This document shows, in pieces, positions 1 through 9,100 of a stretch of 64,000 bases of DNA. The notes beneath the pieces are model-generated. The model was not told the origin of the DNA, searched no databases, and was given only the letters and a program-made list of their open reading frames with translations. Numbering within the stretch: position 1 is the stretch's first letter; the number at the start of each line of letters is the position of its first letter. Source of the stretch: Cryomorphaceae bacterium BACL29 MAG-121220-bin8 (GTDB lineage: Bacteria > Bacteroidota > Bacteroidia > Flavobacteriales > Flavobacteriaceae); assembly GCA_905181705.1 (NCBI GenBank), contig CAJIYP010000003.1:558001-622000 (forward strand), in the 5' to 3' direction. Position numbers and translations under genes: made by a program.

Positions 1-308
1 CCTCCAAAAGGTGTTGGGTCAGAAGTCATATGGTATGCAATATACATAACCAAAAAAACCAAAGACATTGCAATACATGTTTTCATGATTCTTTCATGTA
101 AAACTCTTTTTCCGGCCTTGATTGCTCTAAGGGCTAATACTAATAAGACAGCTGTAAAACCATTGATAGTTGCATATATTGGAGGTAGAAATGTAAGAGG
201 AGTGGCATCAGGAATTTTGACAGTAAATAAAATAGCAACAACGACAGGAATAACTATAGAAACTACTACAATTAAGATATTATATATTTTTGATTTACTA
301 TTCTCCAT
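1..308 (-). CDS. DUF420 family membrane protein (3' end outside window)
   Basis: About 102 residues are visible, starting MENSKSKIYNILIVVVSIVI at position 308. Two hydrophobic segments are seen, one at the N-terminus and one around IYATINGFTAVLLVLALRAI. The motif PPIYATINGFTAVLL followed by HERIMKTCIAMSLVFLV is typical of the DUF420 (YozB-like) family, small polytopic proteins usually encoded in cytochrome oxidase/heme clusters. The start codon overlaps the 3' end of the sco1 gene by 11 bases, so the two are probably translationally coupled and transcribed with the oxidase genes. The C-terminal part is cut off by the window start. The exact function of the family is unknown; a role in oxidase assembly is inferred only from context. 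Confidence 0.85.
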   Translation of the reverse strand, partial: MENSKSKIYNILIVVVSIVIPVVVAILFTVKIPDATPLTFLPPIYATINGFTAVLLVLALRAIKAGKRVLHERIMKTCIAMSLVFLVMYIAYHMTSDPTPFG

Positions 309-999
309 CATTTAACAACTTTAATATATCTTCTTTTAACATGTCAACCCCTTGTTTTTCAGAATTTTCATCTTCAATTCCCAAATAATAAACTATCGGA
401 GAGCCCATAGAGTTGGTTCTTGAGCGAATATAGCCGTTCTGGTCTATTAAAGCAAAAAAGCCTTGGTGTTCAAACCCACCCGCAACATCTGGATTAATGG
501 ATGAAAAAATATTAAATCCAGAATTGGAAAGATCATAAATATCAGTAACATCTCCAGTTAAAAAGTGCCAATTTTTGGATTTAACTTCAAGTAATTCTGA
601 ATACTCTTTTAAAACTTTCGGAGTATCATGATCCGGATCAATAGTAAAAGAAGCGATTCCAAAATCATCTCTGTCCCCAAACTCATTGTCAAGTATTTTC
701 ATGTTTTTATTCATTTCAATACAAATAGAAGGACAGGATGTAAAGAAAAATTCAGCAATAAAAACCTTGCCTAAAAAATCTTCATTACCAATAAAGAGAT
801 TGTCTTGGTTTAAAAAAACAAAGTCTGATACTTTCTTTTTTTCACCATTTAATTTTACAAAGCTTAATTCTTTTGAATTATCTAATCGAGTGTCATACTT
901 AATGTTATTTGCCTCAAATCTTTCCATAATTTTTGGAAAGAACCAGATTCCAAAAATCAATATTATAAATGAAATTCCTATGTAAGAATATTTTTTCAT
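298..999 (-). CDS. sco1: SCO1/SenC copper chaperone for cytochrome c oxidase
   Basis: A 233-residue protein with an N-terminal membrane anchor (about residues 5-22) and a periplasmic thioredoxin-like domain. It carries the copper-binding CxxxC motif (FFTSCPSICIEM, C89 and C93) and the downstream histidine ligand H178 in FEHQGFF, the three ligands of the SCO family. These proteins deliver copper to the CuA site of oxidase subunit II. It lies 3' of the COX3, COX3 and COX4-like genes and is immediately preceded (0-base gap) by a cysteine-less protein of similar fold, so it fits the oxidase operon. Length is normal for bacterial SCO proteins. Confidence 0.93.
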   Translation of the reverse strand: MKKYSYIGISFIILIFGIWFFPKIMERFEANNIKYDTRLDNSKELSFVKLNGEKKKVSDFVFLNQDNLFIGNEDFLGKVFIAEFFFTSCPSICIEMNKNMKILDNEFGDRDDFGIASFTIDPDHDTPKVLKEYSELLEVKSKNWHFLTGDVTDIYDLSNSGFNIFSSINPDVAGGFEHQGFFALIDQNGYIRSRTNSMGSPIVYYLGIEDENSEKQGVDMLKEDILKLLNDGE

Positions 1000-1632
1000 T
1001 TAAAGCTGATCTTTATAAATATTATTCTTTTTAAGCGCCATTCTATACTCTGCCAAAATAACTTTTACATCATCCACCATGTTGTTATTTATATCAGCAA
1101 CAAATCTTGAGTCATATCCGAATTTTGCACCATCCTCATCATCTCTTCCTCTCAAATTCCCCTTTCTATCAATTATAAAAACATGAGAAGTTCCTAAATT
1201 AGAATCTAGTTTAATATCTGTTTTCAAACTGTTAAAAACATTCATTAAATTTTCATCGCTCATTGTAATAAACTTCCAATTAGTAAAATCTGTTTGGGTA
1301 AGTCTATTCATTTCCTTAATTAAATTTTCAGTTAAGATTTTTGTACCCTCTGGCTGAATCATTATAAACTGAAAATCTTTGAATTCGTTAAACCTTTTAA
1401 AAATTTCTTGATTTAGATTTCCCGCATCGCCATATTTCTCTTCAATATTATTTCCAAAAAAACCAAGAACTGTTATTTTGTCTTTTAGACTCTCGTTGGA
1501 AATGTCAGAGATGTCCTTAACATTTTTCGTTAGCACTGGAAGTTTGGCAAAATGATTTATACCAGAAGCAAAAAAAAGATAAACTACTAGAGGCAAAACA
1601 AACAGCGTAGTAAGAACAACGTACTTTTTCAT
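1000..1632 (-). CDS. Membrane-anchored thioredoxin-fold protein without cysteines, SCO-like
   Basis: A 210-residue protein with an N-terminal hydrophobic anchor (VVLTTLFVLPLVVYLFFASG). The soluble part has a thioredoxin-like pattern: KITVLGFFGNN where a SCO protein has its beta strand and CxxxC, then FQFIMIQPEG, NWKFITMSDENL, and GTSHVFIIDRKGNLRGRDDEDG, which resembles the C-terminal part of SCO1. There is no cysteine anywhere in the protein, so it cannot bind copper or exchange disulfides the SCO way. It sits directly upstream of sco1 with no spacer. Most likely an accessory oxidase-assembly or structural partner of SCO1; this is inference from fold and context. Confidence 0.7.
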   Translation of the reverse strand: MKKYVVLTTLFVLPLVVYLFFASGINHFAKLPVLTKNVKDISDISNESLKDKITVLGFFGNNIEEKYGDAGNLNQEIFKRFNEFKDFQFIMIQPEGTKILTENLIKEMNRLTQTDFTNWKFITMSDENLMNVFNSLKTDIKLDSNLGTSHVFIIDRKGNLRGRDDEDGAKFGYDSRFVADINNNMVDDVKVILAEYRMALKKNNIYKDQL

Positions 1633-1655
1633 AAAAGAAAATTATTTAGTTTGGA

Positions 1656-2039
1656 CTAAAAATTCCAACTGACAAAACCTTCGTACATCACGTCAAAAAT
1701 ATAATTCCCTTCGACAAGAAGAATAAATACCAAGTATGCAATTAGAAAAATAAGAGTAATCACAACTGAAGCTTGAAGACCACTTGTTTCATCTCTGAGA
1801 TGCATAAAGTCCCAAGCTATATAATATGCTTTTACTAATGTTAGAATAATAAAAATCCAATTAATGATTTTTGCACCCAAAAAAATGTTCATCAATACTT
1901 CAGGCTTAACAATTCCTAAAACAACTTCAATGATTGTTACTATAGAAAGAAATATTAAAACTCCCCATATTTTTGATTGATTAGACCTGAACTTTAAAAG
2001 TCCTCTAAAAATCTCTAATTTATGTGTATTATCTGCCAT
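1656..2039 (-). CDS. Cytochrome c oxidase subunit IV-like protein (prokaryotic COX4/CyoD type)
   Basis: A 127-residue protein with three predicted membrane spans (about residues 25-45, 55-75 and 90-112). The motif KAYYIAWDFMHLRDE between spans 2 and 3 is characteristic of the prokaryotic COX4 family, in which a YxxxxFMHL-type element is conserved. It follows the large COX3 gene by 9 bases and precedes the cysteine-less thioredoxin-fold gene. The family is a small accessory subunit of heme-copper oxidases, required for assembly or stability rather than catalysis. The operon position makes this assignment safe despite low sequence conservation in the family. Confidence 0.85.
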   Translation of the reverse strand: MADNTHKLEIFRGLLKFRSNQSKIWGVLIFLSIVTIIEVVLGIVKPEVLMNIFLGAKIINWIFIILTLVKAYYIAWDFMHLRDETSGLQASVVITLIFLIAYLVFILLVEGNYIFDVMYEGFVSWNF

Positions 2040-2048
2040 TTGTAAAAG

Positions 2049-3032
2049 TTATACTAGATAAAAGAATGTAAAAACAAAAACCCAAACTAAATCGACAAAA
2101 TGCCAATATAAACCAACTTTTTCTACCATTTCATAGTGACCTCTTCTCTCGTATGTTCCGACAAGAACATTAAAGAAAATGATAATATTAATAACCACGC
2201 CAGAAAAAACATGAAAACCATGAAAGCCGGTAATAAAAAAGAAAAAATCTGCAAACAATCTATTCCCATATTCGTTACGAACTAAATTAGCCCCTTCAAC
2301 CACATATTTAACTTCATTAATTTTTTCTAACGATTCTTCTCTGCTTAAAATAATCTTGTTGCCTTTTTCATCAATTTTTTCAGTTTTAATCACAATATCT
2401 GGATTTGAATTAAAACCAGTAATGATTTCATCTACTGTAAAAGAAGGTAAAGTAGGCTCATTGTAAAACCAAACTCCTTGTTTGCTATCATGCTGAACTC
2501 TTTCATCTGGAATTTCAAAAGCGATTTCTTCCAGTCCTACTCTTTTTTTAGGATTGTCTTTGTAAACAAATTGATAAATTTGCCCCCCAGTAGTTTCTAC
2601 AGCACCATATTCTCCATTAATAAAATTTTTCCATTCCCAAGCTTGAGAACCTACAAATATTGCTCCTCCAATTATAGTCAAAGCCATATAAAATGTAACC
2701 TTATCTTTCTGCATATGATGCCCCGCATCAACAGCCAAAACCATTGTGACAGACGAAAAAATCAAAACAAAAGTCATTAAAGCCACATAATACATTGGGG
2801 CATCTACCCCATGAAGAAAAGGGAAGTGATTAAAAACTTCATCAGCAATTGGCCAAGAATCTATGTTTTTAAATCTAGAAAATCCATATGCTACAAGAAA
2901 TCCAGAAAATGTCAAAGCATCTGAAACAATAAAAAACCACATCATCAGTTTTCCATAACTAGATTTAAAAGGCTGGTTACCTCCGCCCCATAAATCCTCG
3001 TCTTCTATTGTTGTTGAAATTGTTGAACTCAT
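2049..3032 (-). CDS. coxC: Cytochrome c oxidase subunit III (large form with soluble insert)
   Basis: A 327-residue heme-copper oxidase subunit III. The N-terminal half holds KLMMWFFIVSDALTFSGFLVAY and a second hydrophobic pair ending at GSQAWEWKNFI. The C-terminal half holds FFFITGFHGFHVFSGVVI and YWHFVDLVWVFVFTFFYLV, hallmarks of COX3. Between them lies an extramembrane stretch of roughly 110 residues (about 138-255), charged and non-repetitive, that canonical subunit III lacks. The gene is one of two consecutive COX3-type genes in the operon; the smaller one begins upstream. Subunit III binds lipid and stabilises subunit I; it carries no metal. The insert is discussed in the findings. Confidence 0.92.
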   Translation of the reverse strand: MSSTISTTIEDEDLWGGGNQPFKSSYGKLMMWFFIVSDALTFSGFLVAYGFSRFKNIDSWPIADEVFNHFPFLHGVDAPMYYVALMTFVLIFSSVTMVLAVDAGHHMQKDKVTFYMALTIIGGAIFVGSQAWEWKNFINGEYGAVETTGGQIYQFVYKDNPKKRVGLEEIAFEIPDERVQHDSKQGVWFYNEPTLPSFTVDEIITGFNSNPDIVIKTEKIDEKGNKIILSREESLEKINEVKYVVEGANLVRNEYGNRLFADFFFFITGFHGFHVFSGVVINIIIFFNVLVGTYERRGHYEMVEKVGLYWHFVDLVWVFVFTFFYLV

Positions 3033-3072
3033 TTGTGTACTAAAATTAAGATTGTAAAGTTACAAATTTTAA

Positions 3073-3651
3073 CTATTTAAAGAAATATAAAAAAACAAAC
3101 AAATACAGCCATAAAACTCCAAGAAAATGCCAAAAAGTAACTGCCAGTTCAAATCCTAATTTTTCAACTTTGTATTTGTTTTTATAATTATTTGCCATAA
3201 CTACAATTAGCACTATTAAACCTGCAAAAAGGTGAGCTAAATGAAGAACTGTTAAGACATACAAAAAAGATGTTGTGACTGTACTTTGAGCTCCAGTGAA
3301 AAAATAACCCAAGGAGACCAGTTCATTGAAACCTAAAAATTGAGATATTACAAATATTATTCCCAAAATAAAAGTAACAAAAAGCCAAAATGTTGTTTTT
3401 GAAACGTCGTTGTTTTTTACATTTTTTTTGGAAATAGCAATAGAAATACTACTTAAAAAAATTACTAAAGTGCTAATTATAAATGCGAAAGGCAATTCAA
3501 AATCTTTTAGCCAGTCTGGCCTTGATTTACTTACAATATATGCACTTGTTAAGCCAGCAAAAGTCATGGCAATACTAAGCATTGAAAATAAAAGCATCAT
3601 TTTTTTTGCCTTTATTGTTTTTAAGCGAATTTCTTGTTCATTCAACTCCAT
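3073..3651 (-). CDS. Cytochrome c oxidase subunit III (short form)
   Basis: A 192-residue protein with five membrane spans. The last two carry the COX3 signatures VLTVLHLAHLFAGLIVLIVV and AVTFWHFLGVLWLYLFVFLYF. The two N-terminal helices of seven-helix subunit III are absent, as in many bacterial short forms. The gene overlaps the 3' end of ctaB by 10 bases, indicating translational coupling, and is followed by the larger COX3 gene. Having two adjacent subunit III genes is usual for this type of flavobacterial oxidase cluster; which of them occupies the classical site cannot be decided here. Confidence 0.9.
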   Translation of the reverse strand: MELNEQEIRLKTIKAKKMMLLFSMLSIAMTFAGLTSAYIVSKSRPDWLKDFELPFAFIISTLVIFLSSISIAISKKNVKNNDVSKTTFWLFVTFILGIIFVISQFLGFNELVSLGYFFTGAQSTVTTSFLYVLTVLHLAHLFAGLIVLIVVMANNYKNKYKVEKLGFELAVTFWHFLGVLWLYLFVFLYFFK

Positions 3652-4562
3652 ATATATATTTTATCAATTACGTAAACTATTTGTACTAACGTCAAACATA
3701 TTACACTTGCGGCAAATAAACTTTTTGCTGAGTCAGTAGTCATCTTATTGTATAAATTAACAGAAAAATACAGCATCACTAATCCAATGATGCCAATTAA
3801 AATTGCAGAAAAAACAGAAAGGTGTAAATCTCCTGTGAGACCACTCACTGGAAAAACAGAAATCATAATCATCCATATTGTATAAAGAACTGTTTGAAGT
3901 GCAGTAGCTTTATCTTTCTTTTTAGTAGGCAACATATTAATACCTGCTTTTTTATAATCTTCGTGAAGCATCCATCCAAGGGCCCAAAAATGAGGGAATT
4001 GCCAAAAAAATTGAATAGCAAATAAAAACCACGCTTCAATGCCTAAACTGTTAGTAGCTGCTACCCAACCAAGCATGAAGGGAATAGCACCTGGAAATGC
4101 ACCAACAAATACAGAAAGAGGAGTTTTTGTTTTTAAAGGAGTATAAACACAAGCATATACAAAAATAGATATAGCTCCAAAAAGTGCAGTTTTAGGATTT
4201 ATTTTATACAAAATTACTATTCCAACTAGGGTAAGAAATACGGAAATTATAAAAGCAGTTGAGACAGAAACTCTTCCTGATGGAATTGGTCTATTCCTGG
4301 TTCTATCCATTAAAACATCTAAATCTTTTTCAATTATTTGATTAAATGAGTTTGAGGCACCAACCATGCAGTAACCTCCAATAACAAGCAGCAAAACAAT
4401 GGATGTGTCGTAAGTTTCTGCAGCGATTAGATAACCTGCTATTGAAGAAAAAACCACGCTAATTGCTAGTCTTGCCTTAGTTAATTCAAAGAAATCTTTT
4501 AGTGTAGATTTAAATGTATGATTAACTGAATCAATTTCTGTTTTGTAGGAACTAATAGCCAT
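3642..4562 (-). CDS. ctaB: Protoheme IX farnesyltransferase (heme O synthase)
   Basis: A 306-residue UbiA-superfamily membrane enzyme that transfers farnesyl to protoheme IX to give heme O, the precursor of heme A used by the neighbouring oxidase. The two Asp-rich prenyltransferase motifs are visible: NSFNQIIEKDLDVLMDRTRN (residues 71-90) and LHEDYKKAGINMLP in the second cytoplasmic loop. About nine hydrophobic segments are present and the length is normal. It is the first gene of the oxidase assembly block, followed by the short COX3 gene with a 10-base overlap. About 80 bases separate it from tonB upstream. Confidence 0.95.
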   Translation of the reverse strand: MAISSYKTEIDSVNHTFKSTLKDFFELTKARLAISVVFSSIAGYLIAAETYDTSIVLLLVIGGYCMVGASNSFNQIIEKDLDVLMDRTRNRPIPSGRVSVSTAFIISVFLTLVGIVILYKINPKTALFGAISIFVYACVYTPLKTKTPLSVFVGAFPGAIPFMLGWVAATNSLGIEAWFLFAIQFFWQFPHFWALGWMLHEDYKKAGINMLPTKKKDKATALQTVLYTIWMIMISVFPVSGLTGDLHLSVFSAILIGIIGLVMLYFSVNLYNKMTTDSAKSLFAASVICLTLVQIVYVIDKIYIWS

Positions 4563-4642
4563 AAATTAAATAGGGCGCAAAGTTAGCACAGAATAATAGA
4601 GTAAACAATTATTTGATTGATATTTAAGTCTTTAAAACTAGT

Positions 4643-5340
4643 CTAATTTAATCTAAATGTGACAGGAATGCTAAAAGGCACCCTAACTGGTCTTCCTCTC
4701 TGTTTTCCAGGTGTCATTTTAGGAAGTTTATTAATAATTCTAACAGCTTCTTTTTCCAGGTTTTTATCTGGTCCCCTACTTCTAATTCCACTTATACTTC
4801 CATCTTTTCCAATCATAAATTGAACAAAAACTCTTCCTTGAATACCCATTTCTTGAGCAATTTCTGGGTATCTAAAGTTATCGATGATATGCTTTTGAAT
4901 TTTTTCTTGAAAACATTTTCTTCTTTGAGACTTAGCAACTTTTTCACAACCTGGAAATAATGGAACATCCTCAATAATAGCAAACGGAACATCCAAGTCC
5001 AGTTCTTCTTCCATAACCTCTACCTCCTCAACAATTTCTTCTTGATCTGTTTCCGTTGATTCTATTATTGTTTCTTCTATTTCCTCCTCATCCTCAACTA
5101 TCTCAATAATTTCAGGAGCTGGTGGTGGTGGTGGTGGTGGTGGTGTTTTAATTTGTTCAGTAATCGGAATTTCTTCGTCGTCATCGTCTTCAACATTTAA
5201 TGATTCCAAATCATATTGCCTTTCATAAGATTTAAACTCAATTGCTTGCCAGGAAACAAGTAGACTAAACATAAGCCAAATGCTAACATCAAACTACTAT
5301 ATTTTCTTAAATCAGCCTGTGGATTTTTTTTTCTTTGCAT
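4643..5340 (-). pseudogene. tonB: TonB energy transducer, apparently frameshifted in the N-terminal membrane anchor
   Basis: The open part, 4643-5272, encodes an acidic/proline linker (eight consecutive Pro codons at about 5120-5143) and a typical TonB C-terminal domain with FRYPEIAQEMGIQGRVFVQF and the closing RVPFSIPVTFRLN. Its own ATG at 5272 begins inside what should be the membrane helix (MFSLLVSWQAIEFKSYE). The expected cytoplasmic start is in another frame from an ATG at 5340: MQRKKNPQADLRKYSSLMLA, a typical flavobacterial TonB N-terminus. Joining the two needs one base added between about 5265 and 5280. It is either a sequencing or assembly error or a real mutation that would unanchor TonB. 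Confidence 0.8.
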
Positions 5341-5392
5341 AATTGATTTATATACTTAAAGCTAAAATAAATTTTTTTTTTTAAAATGAAAG

Positions 5393-5764
5393 CTATAACT
5401 GTTTATTTTTAAGAATATACAGGGAACTTATTGAAAACCCTATAAGAATTCCTAAACTATTTGCAATAATGTCCGCAATTTCAAAATATCTTCCAATTGG
5501 TAATATTCCTTGACAAATTTCTGTGATGAGTCCTATAAAAAAAACTAGTGCTAAGTAAGACCATTTAATTTTTTTTATTTCTAAAAATCCTAATATTAGC
5601 CACATAACTGACATAATTAGATAAACTATAAGATGAAGAAATTTATCAAATTGAAAAAGCTCAAATTTCGGAAATGGAAGTTGGGGAATTGGAATTGTAG
5701 AAATTATAATTATTAAAACAGTGTAAAGGAATGTGACTTTTTTTAACACAGTCTTAAGCTCCAA
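5393..5764 (-). CDS. VanZ-like family membrane protein
   Basis: A 123-residue protein with four predicted membrane spans. The signatures FDKFLHLIVYLIMSVMWLIL and GLITEICQGILPIGRYFEIADIIANSLGILIGF match the VanZ-like family (the FDKxxHxxxY and EixQ..pgR..d..D...N..G pattern). The biochemical role of the family is unknown; VanZ itself gives low-level teicoplanin resistance, which should not be extrapolated here. The gene overlaps the 3' end of gcvH by 11 bases, so it is coupled to gcvH. The order gcvH-vanZ next to sprA is common in flavobacteria. Confidence 0.88.
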   Translation of the reverse strand: MELKTVLKKVTFLYTVLIIIISTIPIPQLPFPKFELFQFDKFLHLIVYLIMSVMWLILGFLEIKKIKWSYLALVFFIGLITEICQGILPIGRYFEIADIIANSLGILIGFSISSLYILKNKQL

Positions 5765-6134
5765 TAAGTTCCTTATAAGATTCTGAATTTAAGAGTTCTT
5801 CTAATTCCTCAGGATTTTGAATTTCCATTTTTATAATCCATCCTTTTTCATAAGGGTCGTCATTAATTAATTCTGGATTATCTTCTAAACCTTCATTCAT
5901 TTCTGTAATTTTTCCTGAAACTGGTAAAAATAAATCTGATACAGTTTTAACTGCTTCTACAGATCCAAAAATTTCTTCCTTTTGTAATTCCTCACCCAAA
6001 GCTTCGATTTCTACATAAACAATATCACCAAGTTCACCTTGAGCATAATCGGTTATCCCAATAATTGCCTGATTGCCCTCTACTTTAACCCACTCGTGAT
6101 CTTTAGTGTATTTTAATTCCGGTCTAATTTCCAT
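5754..6134 (-). CDS. gcvH: Glycine cleavage system H protein
   Basis: A 126-residue lipoyl carrier protein of the glycine cleavage complex, which shuttles the aminomethyl group between the P, T and L proteins. The lipoyl-lysine context is clear: EIFGSVEAVKTVSDLFLPVSG, with K63 as the modified residue. The N-terminal KYTKDHEWVKVEGNQAIIGITDYAQ is diagnostic and the length is normal. None of the partner genes (gcvP, gcvT, lpd) is in the window. It lies 56 bases after the stop of sprA and overlaps the VanZ-like gene that follows. Confidence 0.97.
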   Translation of the reverse strand: MEIRPELKYTKDHEWVKVEGNQAIIGITDYAQGELGDIVYVEIEALGEELQKEEIFGSVEAVKTVSDLFLPVSGKITEMNEGLEDNPELINDDPYEKGWIIKMEIQNPEELEELLNSESYKELIGA

Positions 6135-6190
6135 CTTTTAATTTTTATTTGGTAAATGTAAGTTTTAAAAATATTTTTTCATAACAATTT

Positions 6191-9100
6191 TTATTCCCCA
6201 AAATTATACCTTAAAGTCATTCCGGATCTTATAGTAGTTTGAGGAAAAGCAGTAGAAATGGCAAACTCTGAAAATAAATGATCATAAAAAAATACGGCAT
6301 TAAAACTTTTACTTAAAGCATAATCAGCAGAAAATTTCATTGAATATATAGATTGACCTGCCGTAACTTTATTGTCAAGAATATCTAAATTTCTAATAAT
6401 GGTAATGTTGTCACGTAAACTTAAATCAGCTTTTAGATTCAAATCTCCTTTTGAAACTCTTTGACTTCCTCCAATTCCATTTCTAAATTTTAAATCTTTG
6501 ATTCTGTAACCTAAACCAATAGAATAATCCATCCCTGAAATTTCTGTTAGCAGATTATTGTCTAAACTTAACGAAAGAGCTCTGTCTTTTTTTAATTCCA
6601 TTACAACTCTCATAGAGTTTTTTAATTCCATGTCTATTTTTAAGAGAGGATTAAATTGCTCCACTAGATTTATATTTGTATATAAAATTTCATTTAAAAA
6701 ATTTCCTGATGTATCTTTTAATTGGTCATTTGATGAATCAAATTCTAAATTAGATTTATAATTATTTAAAGTATAGCTAGATCTATAAGAATGTCCCAGA
6801 CTAAATCTTTTAAATCTTTCTTTAATAAATTTAATATTAATTAAACCTGTATATTGAATAGACCAGTTAGGCAATGGGGTGCTTCTAATTGCACTTAGAG
6901 AAATTGTAGTTGGATCTTCTCCAGAATAAGCAGAAATAAATGAAGGAATTAAAACAGATTGATTATTTTTTCCATAACCTTTAGGAAAACCATCTTCGTC
7001 AAATTCTCCATTTGAATTTCCATTAACAAAAGCTAACCTTTCAGCAATTATCAATCTGTTGTTTTGAAAATTCAAAAAGGTTTCCGATTTATATTGATCG
7101 CTATTTTTGAAAGCTGTTTTAATTAAAATGGAGGAAATAGCAAAGTTTCCAGATGAATTGGGAGTAAGTGCATTGTACTGATTTTCAGAAATTAAAAAGT
7201 TTTCTGAAAAATTTTCTGAGTATGTTCTATTAGCCTTTATATCAATTTTTAAGTCTTTAATCCAACTTATTTCAGCAATTAAATCAAACTTAGTATTGAA
7301 AACTCTAGAGTACTGTTCATTAAAACTGGGAAAATCTGTTAACCATCCATTTTTTGCAGCCTCATATCTAATATCTGATTGGCTTCCAAAAACAAAAGCT
7401 AAAGAGGGTTTGGAGGTCCCAAAAAATCCCAAAGATTGAGTATAACCAGGTAAAACCTGACCATTATTTTCAGCATAATTTAATTTTAATCTTGTAAGGC
7501 CTGTAGCTAAACCAATTATTGAATTAGTTAATTTATCTTGAACTTTTTTAGGTTTTTTCTTTTTTTCTAATCCAATATTTTTATAAAACTTAGACATATT
7601 AAAAGAAGCATTCATAGCGTGAGTATTGGCGTTTTGAATTGTATTTACACGACCTAAAACATTACCTAACTCATCCTCAACTAGAGCCATGGCATCAGAA
7701 CCTCTTTCCCAGTTAAAATCTCCCGAATAATTATAATTACTAGAAATAAAATTAATAAATGGAAACAATTTAAAAGGTAAATCATAACTCAATCTAAATG
7801 ATTGATTATGAGAATTAGTTTCTCCAGTATTCCAAAAGCCATCCCAAATTTCAAATTCTTTATTAACTATATTATTCCCCTCTGAATCAGTTTGATAATA
7901 ATTCTTAACTATACTGTTGTTTGATGCAGAAAAATCTAATCTCAAAGAGTTTGTTAAATTTTGACTCAAGCTAAGGTCCCAATCAAAAAGAAAGTTTCTT
8001 TGTTGAATATCAGGTAAAGCAATTTGTTTTGAAGCATCTGCACCTTCTATGTAAACCTCTCTAAATCTTTGACTGTTGAAACTTCTATTGATATTAGTAT
8101 TGAAAGAAACACTTGAAAGAAGTGGGTTAATATTGAATTCACTAATCCATTGCAAGTATTTATTTTCGCTAATAAATGCAATTGATTTAAAAGGTGAAAT
8201 AACAAAAGGCTCAAAACTAAAACTATATTGAGCTCCTGCTCTAACTGTCTTACGAGTTAAGTTTTCTACTTCATAATCATGTTCTTCTTCTTGATTATAA
8301 TTATAGGAAAAATCAAAATTTTCAATATCATAAAATCTTTCTTTTTGATCTTGTGATCTATTTTTTTTCAAACCTAACAAGCTAATACTCTTGGACTTTT
8401 TAAATGAAATTGCTTGTTCTCTTATTGAATCTCTTTGACTTTTTCTTTGAGCAGAACCCAATCGATCACTTAGTTTTATATCCTGATAAAAAGGATCGTA
8501 TTCCGGGGTGGTTATTTGTTGGTTTACACTATATGCTAATGGAACTTGTATTCCCCATTTTTCAGGAAGAAATTTTCCAAAATTAGCGCTACCAATAAAT
8601 CCATATTGTTTAAATTCTTCTCTACTTCTTTGATTTGGTGTTTTATCTATAGATCCAAATCCAACGGTTGACATTTTTCCAGAAACAGAAAAATTAGCAA
8701 CATCAGCAATATTAGCATCAAGAGAACCTAATGCAGACCATCCACCTTTTCCATCTATTTCAGAGAGTCTTAATTCATTAAACCAAACTTCTGCATTTAG
8801 TACGTCCCCATTTTGTGTGGAAGGGTTTTTTACTCCAATCATTAAAGTTTTTATTCCTCCAATCGTTGGATTTCCTTTAATTGCAAACTTGTATTTTTTG
8901 TCTCCAGGCAAACCGGAAATTGAGGAAAACTCGTCAATAGCTTGGAGATCTTCATTAAAATATAAAATCTCTGATAAGTTTGAGCTACCTGTGATAGCTA
9001 AAGCCTTTAATTTGGTTAATGTTTCTAAAGAAAAATCAATAGAATTTGATTCCGGCTCCCAAACCTGATCTGCACTAAATTTATTAGAGCTACCTTGACT

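Noticed and set aside
5120-5143. (GGT)n repeat in tonB as a phase-variation tract
   Set aside because: It is a trinucleotide run encoding a Pro linker, so length changes stay in frame and would not switch the gene off.
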